Part shown: positions 34,601-44,224 of the stretch, piece by piece
Numbering within the stretch: position 1 is the stretch's first letter
How the letters are laid out: every line of letters begins with the position of its first letter
NCBI GenBank assembly: GCA_030063045.1
Contig: JAQSEB010000137.1
Span: forward strand, 1,984,001 to 2,048,000
DNA: 64,000 nucleotides
Direction: 5' to 3'
From: Pratylenchus scribneri
Taxonomy: Eukaryota; Nematoda; Chromadorea; Rhabditida; Pratylenchidae
Notes under the pieces: generated by a model
Databases searched by the model: none
The model's input: only the letters and a program-made list of their open reading frames with translations
Told to the model about the DNA's origin: nothing
Made by a program: the position numbers and the translations under genes

Positions 34601-36815
34601 CCAATTTGGGAAGGCAATTTGCCATAGGAAAACACCAAATGTCTTCTAAAAAGTGGCTTAATTAATTTTCTGAAAATTTAAAACATTTTGTAAAATAAGC
34701 GGTTTTCCCTTAAGTCAATCAGTAAATTCGGATTCACTAAAATCAACAGCATGTAAGTATTTAGAAAGTGGAATTTCGTAAATATTTTACGGCCACTTCA
34801 TAGCGGGCACTTTGAGCTTTCATTTTATATATTGCCTTCCAAAATTGGCTACCTTCTTGTTGAGCTACGAGTCAAAAACTTATACGATTACTCAAATTGT
34901 TTCCTAAAGAGCATAGAAATGTTTTCCATCTATTTAGTATCTCAATTTCATGTTTCAACGCTTCAAAATTCAATATAAAGTGAGCAGAGATCAATTTCAA
35001 TGCCAACAAAACCATAAAATACAAACATTTCCTCTAAATCCACCACCAAAACAAGGTTAAAATTTGACAATTTCCGTGCATTATCGCGCTTTGCAAACAG
35101 CGTTTTATGTTATTTCGGACTTCTTTTGTGTGTGAATTGAGCCACACAATGAATGTGATGAATAAATGAATGGAGGTGGCCTCCATTTAGAGCCCTTCAT
35201 TTTGGGCCAGCTGCCGTGCGCATTGAAATATTTGTATTTTATTCCTATTGAATTTTCTTTTGTAAAATTCGATCACAAATTTGGGGAAGAGATGAGGGAA
35301 AATTTTACAAAAATGTTCTTTTTAGAATTAAAGGGAAATAATTTCGGGATAGCTAAACTTGCCGTAAGGTCAACTTGTCACCGTTTAGAATAATTCATCA
35401 AGAATTGAAGCAATTTTGATGATTTTGTTAATAAATTAAAGGGCTGACTTTTGGCTATTAAATGATTGTTAATTTTATTTAAATTGGTTCAGAAATTATG
35501 AAGTTGTGCCCAAAAAACCATTTAAAATGATCTATACAATTGATTTAACGAAATGTTCAATGATTTTTTGAGCACAACTTCTTAAATTCTGAACCAATGT
35601 AATTAAAAATTAATTGTATTTGATAGCCAAAAGTCTCCTCTTTAATTTGATAGCAAAATCATCAAAATTGGTTCATTCCTTGATGAGTTATTATTAAATG
35701 GCACAAAGAGGAATCGGTTGGACAGATTCGGAGTGGATATTGGACTCAGAATCAGAAGCCCTAATTTAGGGGTACTCAAAATCCATAAAATCTGAACTCA
35801 TAAAACCAATAGGTACCGTAATTTATGTATTATAATTTAGGAACAAGCCCTACGTGGTGTCCGCATCAGTGGGATTGGCCCATTGACCGTTTCATCGCCG
35901 ACTCCATTAATGGTGGAACAACAAAATTTACAGCAAAGTGGCCAATTCCCACCGGTCGATATTCGCCAAATTCAGCAAAATTCCACCGGTCTTTGGGGGC
36001 CTGATGCCATTGGTGGCGATCAAATTGGCGGAATGAATGGATGCGGCATTGGAATTGGCAATCAACAAATGGACTCATCCGCTTTTCAACATCCTAGCGC
36101 ATTGGCAATTGTTTGTTGATTATCCAATAGATAGTGTTTAATTTGCCGAAAAAAGTATCGCCAAAATAATTAATGGTTTAAGGAGGGTTTATCCTCCATT
36201 CACAAACAAACCAAATATACCCAAAATTGGATAGAGCTGATCAAGACACATTGAATGGTATATAATTTTTTATGGTTTGATCAACAATTAAAGGGTATTA
36301 AACAGTTTAAACCCAATTTTGGTTTGGTCAACAATTAAAGGGTATTAAACGGTTTAAACCCATTTTGGTTTGGTCAACAATTAAAAGATATTAAACGGTT
36401 TAAACCCATTTTGGTTTGGTCAATAATTAAAGGGTATTAAACGGTTTAAACCCATTTTGGTTTGGTCAACAATTAAAGGGTATTAAACAGTTTAAACCCG
36501 TTTTGGTTTAATGGTTCAAAACTAAGTTTGAATTGGTTAAACCTAAGCTAAAATATAATCAAATGATGCTTATTGACCAGATTTATCGATTGAATATAAG
36601 GTTTATTGGTCTAGGTTAAAAACCGTTACAATCTTTTTGGCATTTCCAATATTTGTTTTCGGCAAATTAAATATTTTTCATTGACCAATCCCCTCATTAA
36701 ATATAATAATTTAATTCAGCAAATGTCCAATGGAATTCCACCGGATTTGATGCATCCCGCAGGCCAAATGCTCCCTTCAATTTCAATGTTCCCACAACAT
36801 GCCATGTCCGAATAA
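22643..36815 (+). CDS. lim-7: Islet-type LIM-homeodomain transcription factor
   Basis: Nuclear transcription factor of the ISL class. Twelve exons keep phase and give 592 residues: 22643-22784, 23084-23209, 23806-23870, 24668-24756, 27929-28046, 28389-28454, 28503-28667, 29447-29866, 30300-30478, 30920-30962, 35841-36110, 36720-36815. LIM1 is split over exons 2-4 ([20 protein letters not shown], then FHQECLKCSDC, CREDY). LIM2 is split over exons 5-6 ([26 protein letters not shown]). The homeodomain is in exon 9 with [20 protein letters not shown] and RCKDKK, the Islet third helix; [15 protein letters not shown] follows. The N-terminus is Q/H-rich, and exon 8 gives a long Gly/Asn/Ser linker ending in a basic KKSKKEK patch, so the protein is longer than vertebrate ISL1 (about 350). 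Start chosen as the first ATG of exon 1; the exon 1-2 join (HNFG/DFQS) is less certain than the domains. Introns 7, 8 and 11 are almost entirely family A elements. Confidence 0.9.
23262..23592. repeat. Fold-back element family B, copy 4, in Islet intron 2
   Basis: CGCCATTTAAAATAACTCAT at the left and the complementary arm near 23470-23590. The host intron is 23210-23805. Confidence 0.85.
23930..24275. repeat. Palindromic TTTTATGGCCATAAAA tandem repeat in Islet intron 3
   Basis: Five to six units of roughly 55-65 bp, each with the perfect palindrome TTTTATGGCCATAAAA (or close variants) separated by AAACCACTAATTTGGCCA-type spacers. Confidence 0.8.
24790..25295 (+). repeat. Family A element, copy 5, in Islet intron 4
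   Basis: Conserved left flank (GGATAGAGCTGGTCAAGACG), about seven array units, and the right flank beginning TTAATGGTTCAAAACTAA. Ends are eroded. It occupies only part of a 3.2-kb intron. Confidence 0.88.
26172..26508. repeat. Fold-back element family B, copy 5, in Islet intron 4
   Basis: CGCCGTCCAAAATAACTCAT at the left, GATAAGTTATAATAAATGGC at the right. Confidence 0.85.
28707..29425 (-). repeat. Family A element, copy 6, in Islet intron 7
   Basis: Reverse orientation. Left AAATATTTATTAATTTGCCG and right TTTTCGGCAATTTAAATAAT form the inverted termini. The host intron is 28668-29446, leaving about 40 and 20 nt outside the element. Confidence 0.92.
29900..30262 (+). repeat. Family A element, copy 7 (two-unit array), in Islet intron 8
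   Basis: Short version with only about two array units between the conserved left and right flanks. It shows that unit number varies while the flanks are kept. The host intron is 29867-30299. Confidence 0.88.
30540..30830. repeat. AACCGGTTT-type tandem repeat in Islet intron 9
   Basis: Four to five diverged units of about 55-60 bp with GAACCGGTTTTAAAAGTGG and GGTTTAGCCTCC words. Confidence 0.6.
33205..34060. repeat. Three tandem diverged copies of a 250-300-bp segment
   Basis: Copies start near 33205, 33513 and 33750. Each has GATCAAATTTATTTAAA-like, ATCCGGAAATGGCC, CTCAATTTTCA, TTCTCGC(G)CA and TAATGAG...GCTAATTGGCA blocks in the same order. Confidence 0.8.
34566..34880. repeat. Fold-back element family C, copy 6, in Islet intron 10
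   Basis: Left arm TTTTGGCCATAGCTCAACAA; right arm CCAAAATTGGCTACCTTCTT then GTTGAGCTACGAG. Arms are about 110-120 nt. Confidence 0.8.
35365..35712. repeat. Fold-back element family B, copy 6, in Islet intron 10
   Basis: AATAATTCATCAAGAATTGA at the left arm and CTTGATGAGTTATTATTAAA at the right arm. Confidence 0.85.
36135..36680 (+). repeat. Family A element, copy 8, in Islet intron 11
   Basis: Left TTTAATTTGCCGAAAA and right TTTTCGGCAAATTAAATATT are inverted ends. The host intron is 36111-36719, nearly filled by the element. Confidence 0.9.
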
Positions 36816-37579
36816 TACTTATACGATATACTTAATTTTAATAATCCGAAATTCCCATTCAATTTGTCATACCATAAATCTATTTGCCATTTACAGTTTA
36901 TACTTTTATAATCAATTTTTATGAGCTTTTTATACTTATATTTTTCCATATCAGATTTGTATTTTGTAGTTTTATTTTATTTTTTAATAATAAAGTATAT
37001 TTGGGAAAATCCATGATTGATAAAATTGTTAATAAATTCTTTTATTATTATTCAACTATAAATTTTGCAATTTTTATATTAGAAAGAAGCCCCGACACTT
37101 ATAAAATTCATAGACCTTCTCTCTGATGAGAGGGCATCAAATAGACAATAGAAAGAAGGCTTCTAATAGAAAAAAATACGGTAAGCAAGATTCTTTTACA
37201 ATTGTTGATTTGCCACGCTCAGAATTCAGAATAAAATTCTCCAATTAAGAAGTTTTATATTTCAGAAAACCCAACTCCAACTCTCCTCTTTTCCTTCGGT
37301 AAGAAAATTCGCACACATATTAAATTAAAATTATTTTGGCATTTTGTTTTTTCATATATCATCGGCTACAATTGGTCCAAGGAAGGACGCGAAGGGCGAA
37401 GCGAAGCCAAAATCCAAAAAGCCAAACCCAAAAAAGCCAGACCAAACTGCAAAAAACCGAAACAAAACTAAACCAATAAATAAAAAACCAATAAAACAAT
37501 AATTATAAAATTTATCATTTACAAAAGTAAATTCCTCCATTAAGTTTTTAGATTTTTTCAAGAAAATTTCCTTTTTAAA
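36816..37579. other. Intergenic region between the Islet gene and the sigma-receptor-like gene
   Basis: Islet 3' UTR and the promoter of the next gene. AATAAAGTATATTTG-type polyadenylation words occur near 36990. No further gene seen. Confidence 0.5.
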
Positions 37580-38937
37580 ATGGCTTTTTTCTTCACAAAA
37601 CTTTTTCGTAATGTCATCTTGGTAGTTGTGTTCTTCAATTTGGTAAAATAAAACTCTTTCTAACTAAAATGTCCTCTAAATTATGCATAGGTTTCATTCT
37701 ATCTCCGTTGGAAACATTACAACATTGCGGCGAAAGATTTCAAGGCGGCTTCGACTGGGGCAGCAAGTAAAAATAATTAAGCACATTAAAAATATTCAAT
37801 TTCTATAAATTTAGGCAACAATGCACTTTCTGCCATTTCCAAATTTCAATCGGACCTCAAACGTGCATACAAAGGGCCAACAATGGCCAGCGATACAAAC
37901 TGGGTTAATCTAAATTATTTTAATTAAAAATAAATAATTCCTTAGATTCCAATGTCAATGGGCGGATTACAGCTGAGAGCCCAATTCTTTTATGCAACAC
38001 CATTTGAAGCGTATAATAATAATAATTCATAAAAATAAATCCTAATTAATTTCATTCAGAGTCACAATTTTGGCAGCGCCTTCAGCCACAGTGGGTCGTT
38101 CCGGTTTCCATTGGTCCAATTCGACGTGCACTGTTTTGGTTGGAGGTAACCTCATCAGGGTTTATAAGGAAGCTTTTTACCAAGAAAAATTCCGGAAATT
38201 TTCGAACTATCCAAGACGGAACCGGGACCACCTTCCCTTCACTTTTGATAAAATTTAGGGGTCGCAGATTCAAATCACCTAAGGAAAACCCAAAATTTTA
38301 TATGGGTTGGGTTTATAAAAGAAGAAACTTCGAAAAATTTTTTTGAAAATTTTTTCTGCCTAAATTGGCACATTCACTTTTGAAAAATCTTGGTCGCGGA
38401 TTCGAATTTCCTCATCAGGGCAGGGCAGTCGGCAGGGCTCACAGGGGAAATATTTTTTTTTGATTGAACAAATGAATTTTTACAAAAAATTTACCTAAAA
38501 TATAATCAATTCCAAAAAAAACCAATTCAGAGGTTGCCCGTCATTCCGATGCATACAGTACAATTGTGAAGGAGACATTCACTTCAGGTTTTCCAAACAA
38601 TTTATTAACCAAAAGCTCAAAATTTCAAATTAAAGGCCAAAACTTCCGTCACGGTCAATTCGAAAGTTACATTTACGAATTCAAAGAGGGCGCCCATTTG
38701 GCATGCTATTCGCGTGGATTCATGCCGGCCAGCGCCGTTTCAACTTTGACTGGCTCATTGGCCACTGGTGATCCAATTGGGGCGGCCAAAATGGTTTACT
38801 CCTATGCAAAGGTAAATTTTGGAGAAAATTTTTAAATAATTTTAAATATTTTTTAGGTCTCATTTGAGAATATGGCTGTCACTTTTCTCGACCTATTCCA
38901 TCACTACAAGAGTAAGGCAATGAAATTTGAACTCTGA
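37580..38937 (+). CDS. ERG2/sigma-1 receptor family protein (ER membrane)
   Basis: Related to fungal sterol C8-C7 isomerase ERG2 and animal sigma-1 receptor, single-pass ER membrane proteins with a cupin-like fold. Seven exons in phase (37580-37642, 37691-37766, 37815-37903, 37946-38010, 38060-38145, 38531-38811, 38857-38937) give 246 residues; human sigma-1 has 223. An N-terminal hydrophobic segment (NVILVVVFFNL) acts as anchor. The C-terminal half reads FESYIYEFKEGAHLACYSRG, FMPASAVSTLTGSLATGD and YSYAKVSFENMAVTFLDLF, aligning with the sigma-1 VEYGRGVIPST block and amphipathic C-terminal helices. In my by-eye alignment the positions of human D126 and E172, the key acidic residues, are Ser and Cys here. 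Intron 5 (38146-38530) contains tRNA-like B-box words. Function is uncertain because of the replaced residues. Confidence 0.82.
38146..38530 (+). repeat. tRNA/SINE-like words in sigma-like intron 5
   Basis: GTCGCAGATTCAAATCACC near 38260 and GTCGCGGATTCGAATTTCC near 38395 are repeated B-box-like words; CCTCATCAGGG also occurs twice. Boundaries are unclear. Confidence 0.4.
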
Positions 38938-39167
38938 TGAATGAGCAAAGAAGAAATTTTCCGATCGATCCGACTTTTTCGCTTTTTGACACCTTTCCTA
39001 ATTTATGATATTTTTTAATTATTTAATTTCCATTTTTGGGTTGTTATTTGATACCAAAAATACAAACAAATTCGACCATATTTATGATGTTATTTTTTCT
39101 TCCAATCTCATTTCGACCTCTCATTTATATTTAAAATTGATAAAAATAATAAAAATTGAAAAAGTAT

Positions 39168-42100
39168 TTATTTATTAATCCCATTGATATTTTCTTGTTG
39201 CGGTTTTAAAACGTTCAATTCGAATTGTCCACTTCTGTTTGAATTCCCAGCCGGCCTATAAAATGCGACCACAACCATCATTGGCGGCAATTGTTCTGCG
39301 GAATTCTCCTTCTTTTCCAATATTCTTGGATCAAATTTTGTACAGCAAACTCCCAACTAAAAAATTGATTTTTAAATTGAATAAAAACCCCATAAACACA
39401 ACTTCTTTTGTGGATTTCCAAACAATTTGCGTAAAATAATTGGTCCCTGAAAATTTTTTTGATTGCCATTATTCTATTTTTAAAAAGTAATAGTATTTAA
39501 TTTTCCAAAAAAAAAAAATTGAAAATGACAGAAACGAAAAAGAATAGATAACAACCGAATTATTTAAACAGTTATCCCAAATCACTACCCAAAATTGGAT
39601 AAAGCTGTTCAAGACGCATTAAATGGTTTATATAATTTTTTAATTTGTTATGGTTTGATCAACAATCAAAGGGTATTAAACGTTTTAAATTAAACAAATT
39701 TTGGTTTTTGGTTCTAATAATTTACAATTACAATCTTAAAATTACAATCACAATTACAATTTAGTGCAATTACAAATTACAATCGCAATTACAATTTAGT
39801 GCAATTACAATTTAGTGCAATTACAATTACAATCGCAATTACAATTTAGTGCAATTACAATTTAGTGCAATTACTATCGCAATTACAATTTAGTGCAATT
39901 ACAATTAGTGCAATTACAATTTAGTGCAATTACAATTTAGTGCAATTACAATCGCAATTACAATTTAGTGCAATTGCAATCGCAATTACAATTTAGTGCA
40001 ATTACAATTTAGTGCAATTACAATTTAGTGCAATTACAATCGCAATTACAATTTAGTGCAATTGCAATCGCAATTACAATTTAGTGCAATTGCAATCGCA
40101 ATTACAATTTAGTGCAATTACAATCGCAATTACAATTTAGTGCAATTACAATCGCAATTACAATTTAGTGCAATTACAATTTAGTGCAATTACAATCGCA
40201 ATTACAATTTAGTGCAATTACAATTTAGTGCAATTACAATCGCAATTACAATTTAGTGCAATTACAATCGCAATTACAATTTAGTGCAATTACAATTTAG
40301 TGCAATTACAATTTAGTGCAATTACAATCGCAATTACAATTTAGTGCAATTACAATCGCAATTACAATTTAGTGCAATTACAATCGCAATTACAATTTAG
40401 TGCAATTACAATTTAGTGCAATTACAATTTAGTGCAATTACAATTTAGTGCAATTACAATCGCAATTACAATTTAGTGCAATTACAATTTAGTGCAATTA
40501 CAATTTAGTGCAATTACAATTTAGTGCAATTACAATTTAGTGCAATTACAATCGCAATTACAATCGCAATTACAATTTAGTGCAATTACAATCGCAATTA
40601 CAATTTAGTGCAATTACAATCGCAATTACAATTTAGTGCAATTACAATCGCAATTACAATTTAGTGCAATTACAATCGCAATTACAATTTAGTGCAATTA
40701 CAATCGCAATTACAATTTAGTGCAATTACAATCGCAATTACAATTTAGTGCAATTACAATCGCAACTACAATTTAGTGCAATTACAATCGCAATTACAAT
40801 CGCAATTACAATTTAGTGCAATTACAATCGCAATTACAATCGCAATTACAATTTAGTGCAATTACAATCGCAATTACAATCGCAATTACAATTTAGTGCA
40901 ATTACAATCGCAATTACAATCGCAATTACAATTTAGTGCAATTACAATCGCAATTACAATTTAGTGCAATTACAATCGCAATTACAATTTAGTGCAATTA
41001 CAATTTAGTGCAATTACTATCGCAATTACAATTTAGTGCAATTACAATTAGTGCAATTACAATTTAGTGCAATTACAATTTAGTGCAATTACAATCGCAA
41101 TTACAATTTAGTGCAATTGCAATCGCAATTACAATTTAGTGCAATTACAATTTAGTGCAATTACAATTTAGTGCAATTACAATCGCAATTACAATTTAGT
41201 GCAATTGCAATCGCAATTACAATTTAGTGCAATTGCAATCGCAATTACAATTTAGTGCAATTACAATCGCAATTACAATTTAGTGCAATTACAATCGCAA
41301 TTACAATTTAGTGCAATTACAATTTAGTGCAATTACAATCGCAATTACAATTTAGTGCAATTACAATTTAGTGCAATTACAATCGCAATTACAATTTAGT
41401 GCAATTACAATCGCAATTACAATTTAGTGCAATTACAATTTAGTGCAATTACAATTTAGTGCAATTACAATCGCAATTACAATTTAGTGCAATTACAATC
41501 GCAATTACAATTTAGTGCAATTACAATCGCAATTACAATTTAGTGCAATTACAATTTAGTGCAATTACAATTTAGTGCAATTACAATTTAGTGCAATTAC
41601 AATCGCAATTACAATTTAGTGCAATTACAATTTAGTGCAATTACAATTTAGTGCAATTACAATTTAGTGCAATTACAATTTAGTGCAATTACAATCGCAA
41701 TTACAATCGCAATTACAATTTAGTGCAATTACAATCGCAATTACAATTTAGTGCAATTACAATCGCAATTACAATTTAGTGCAATTACAATCGCAATTAC
41801 AATTTAGTGCAATTACAATCGCAATTACAATTTAGTGCAATTACAATCGCAATTACAATTTAGTGCAATTACAATCGCAATTACAATTTAGTGCAATTAC
41901 AATCGCAACTACAATTTAGTGCAATTACAATCGCAATTACAATCGCAATTACAATTTAGTGCAATTACAATCGCAATTACAATCGCAATTACAATTTAGT
42001 GCAATTACAATCGCAATTACAATCGCAATTACAATTTAGTGCAATTACAATCGCAATTACAATCGCAATTACAATTTAGTGCAATTACAATCGCAATTAC

Positions 42101-42946
42101 AATTTAGTGCAATTACAATCGCAATTACAATTTAGTGCAATTACAATCGCAATTACAATCGCAATTACAATTTAGTGCAATTACAATCGCAATTACAATT
42201 TAGTGCAATTACAATCGCAATTACAATTTAGTGCAATTACAATCGCAATTACAATTTAGTGCAATTACAATCGCAACTACAATTTAGTGCAATTACAATC
42301 GCAATTACAATTTAGTGCAATTACAATCGCAATTACAATTTAGTGCAATTACAATCGCAATTACAATTTAGTGCAATTACAATTACAATCTAACCAAATC
42401 ATAATCAAATGATGCGTCATGACGAGATCTATCCAATTGATGTAAAGTTTGGCGATCAAATAAACTTTTCGGCATTTTCAAAAATCCTTTCCGCAATTTC
42501 AATTTTTTCGACAAATCCTGTAAAAAATATTCACCAGCTTGCCATCCCGGCGTCTCATATTCATATTTTCTATTCTCTTCATACCAATAATTGACAATTT
42601 CATTTGCTCCTTTTTCACATGGAAAAACTGTAATATTTTCGCCGATTCCTTGAGAATTAAAATGAGTTGGAAAAATATTTTTAACCCAAACTGACCGCAC
42701 ATTTGGGCGAATGAAACATGCTGTTTTTGTGCAATTTTTGTTCCCCAATCTTTGGCCAATTTGCATAGTTCATCGCTCAATTCAAGTGAAGGAGAACCAT
42801 GCTTTTCAAATTGATTGGAGGGATTCGAATAAAAATTGAATAAATTTGTATACTAATTTCCTCAGCTCATTGTGCCTCCTCAAAAGTTGTTGAGCAAATT
42901 GAGAATCGAATTCATCAATGTTTTCACAGCTGATTTTATTGGCCAT
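39168..42946 (-). CDS. GAPR-1-like CAP-superfamily protein
   Basis: CAP/SCP family, nearest to GAPR-1 (GLIPR2) rather than to secreted venom-allergen proteins because no signal peptide is visible. Five exons in phase: 42946-42854, 42801-42696, 42648-42535, 39446-39403, 39356-39168; 181 residues (GAPR-1 about 154). Visible blocks: QQLLRRHNELRKLHGSPSLE (CAP1-type HNE), CGIGENITVF (GEN), YWYEENRKYEYETPGW, then GTNYFTQIVWKSTKE (CAP FTQ-VW) and AFYRPAGN (family YxPAGN), ending FELNVLKPQ. Intron 2 is 47 nt, but intron 4 is 3,088 nt and is filled by a satellite array plus a family A remnant, separating the two halves of the fold. The role is probably membrane- or lipid-associated; the substrate is unknown. 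Confidence 0.88.
39540..39715 (+). repeat. Degenerate family A remnant in CAP intron 4
   Basis: Recognisable CCAAAATTGGATAAAGCTG flank and one TTAAACG unit. It directly abuts the start of the large satellite array. Confidence 0.7.
39718..42392 (+). repeat. 2.7-kb satellite of 12-bp and 16-bp units in CAP intron 4
   Basis: Built from two words, ATTACAATTTAGTGCA (16 bp) and ATTACAATCGCA (12 bp), in irregular alternation. Variant marks (a TTACTATCGC unit at 39871 and 41014; a CGCAACTAC unit at 40761 and 41904; ACAATTAGTG at 39901 and 41044) recur at exactly 1,143 bp, so the array contains a tandem 1,143-bp higher-order duplication. Confidence 0.95.
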
Positions 42947-43424
42947 TTTTGGGGACTTTGAATAATTTAAATTGATAAAGATATTTGCGAAAGTTTTGGA
43001 ATGAAAAAAAAAGATGAAAGGAAAAATGATTGAAGGGAAACTGGCTGACTGAGGAATAAAATTGGCAGAGAGAAGATTTGATGGCCACAAAATAAAGCAA
43101 TGGGATGGGAATGGGACCTCATTTGGCCAAATTCCCTTTCCCTTCTTCTCCCGCTGCTTTTCCGAAAATGAGTGACTTGAAGGGTGAAAGGGGAGTCCAT
43201 CCAAAGTAAAGACACTCCAAATCCAAAAGCATCCTTCAAAGGGCCAGCCAACTGGCTCCTTTGAATGAATATAAGGGTGGGGGGATGGGCTTCCCAAATT
43301 GGCCAAATGCTAGCTGGTGGGAATTGGAATTTGGTGGAGGATTGCATTGGGAAGGAAAGCAATCTTGTGGCACTCATTTGGAGAAGTCCTCCGCATCGAT
43401 ATTTGAAATTAAATTATGTAAAAT
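42947..43424. other. CAP upstream region
   Basis: Presumed promoter of the CAP gene. G/A-skewed stretch at 43070-43330. The open frame 42806-43306 on the minus strand overlaps the CAP first exon out of frame and has no domain. Confidence 0.5.
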
Positions 43425-44130
43425 ATTTAATTTGTTAAAAATACATTGAAAATGTCGAATAGAATGAATAAAATATAAAACCCATAATAATTATAATGCT
43501 TTAAGAAAGGGGGTTTACCCTACACTCACAAACCAAATATACCCAATTGAATTGGATAGAGCTGGTCAAATTGAATGGTATACAATTTGTTATGGTTAGG
43601 TCAGCAATTAAAGGGTATTAAGGGGTTTAAACCCTTTTTGGTTTGGTCAACAATTAAAGGGTATTAAACGGTTTAAACCCATTTTGGTTTGGTCAACAAT
43701 TAAAAGATATTAAACGGTTTAAACCCATTTTGGTTTGGTCAATAATTAAAGGGTATTAAGCGGTTTAAACCCTTTTTGGTTTGGTCAACAATTAAAGGGT
43801 ATTAAACGGTTTAAACCCATTTTGGTTTGGTCAACAATTAAAAGATATTAAACGGTTTAAACCCATTTTGGTTTGGTCAACAATTAAAAGGTATTAAACG
43901 GTTTAAACCAATTTTGATTTGGTCAACAATTAAAGGGTATTAAACGGTTTAAACCAATTTTGTTTTAATGGTTCAAAACTAAATTAGGATTGGTTAAAGC
44001 CAAGCCAAAACATAATCAAATGATGCATCTTAATGAGATTTATCGATTGGGTATAAGGTTTATGGATCTAATCCACTGAACTGTTCCAATATTTTTCAGA
44101 TAATATTTTTCGTAAATCATTTAAATATAA
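43425..44130 (+). repeat. Family A element, copy 10, intergenic between the CAP gene and lin-7
   Basis: The only clear family A copy outside an intron. Left AAATATTTAATTTG, conserved flank, about eight array units including a duplicated block, and a right end AATATTTTTCGTAAATCA. Confidence 0.88.
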
Positions 44131-44224
44131 TACAAAATCAATTTCCAATGTGGTTTTTCGACTAGTTGACAATTAAAAATGTTAATATTTTATTAAAATC
44201 CATCACTTCATCCTTCAATTCTAA

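Larger units (their letters stand above)
30963..35840 (+). other. Long Islet intron 10, non-coding content
   Basis: 4.9 kb between two short exons. From left to right: a GC-richer stretch at 31070-31360; a T-rich tandem repeat at 31450-31760 (GGCATTTTCATCTATGGCAT-type units); a duplicated TTTGCCTCCCGACAATCGCG segment near 31855 and 32040; a C-homopolymer near 32195; three tandem diverged 250-300-bp copies at 33205-34060; fold-back C at 34566-34880; fold-back B at 35365-35712. The 253-residue frame at 31493-32254 is a by-product of the T-rich repeat. Confidence 0.6.

Noticed and set aside
39718..42392. CRISPR-like array (regular short repeats)
   Set aside because: No unique spacers; the units are contiguous 12- and 16-bp words inside an animal gene intron.
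42806..43306. 166-residue minus-strand frame beginning MANLGSPSPH
   Set aside because: It only opens because the CAP first exon follows; the upstream part is the promoter region and has no similarity.
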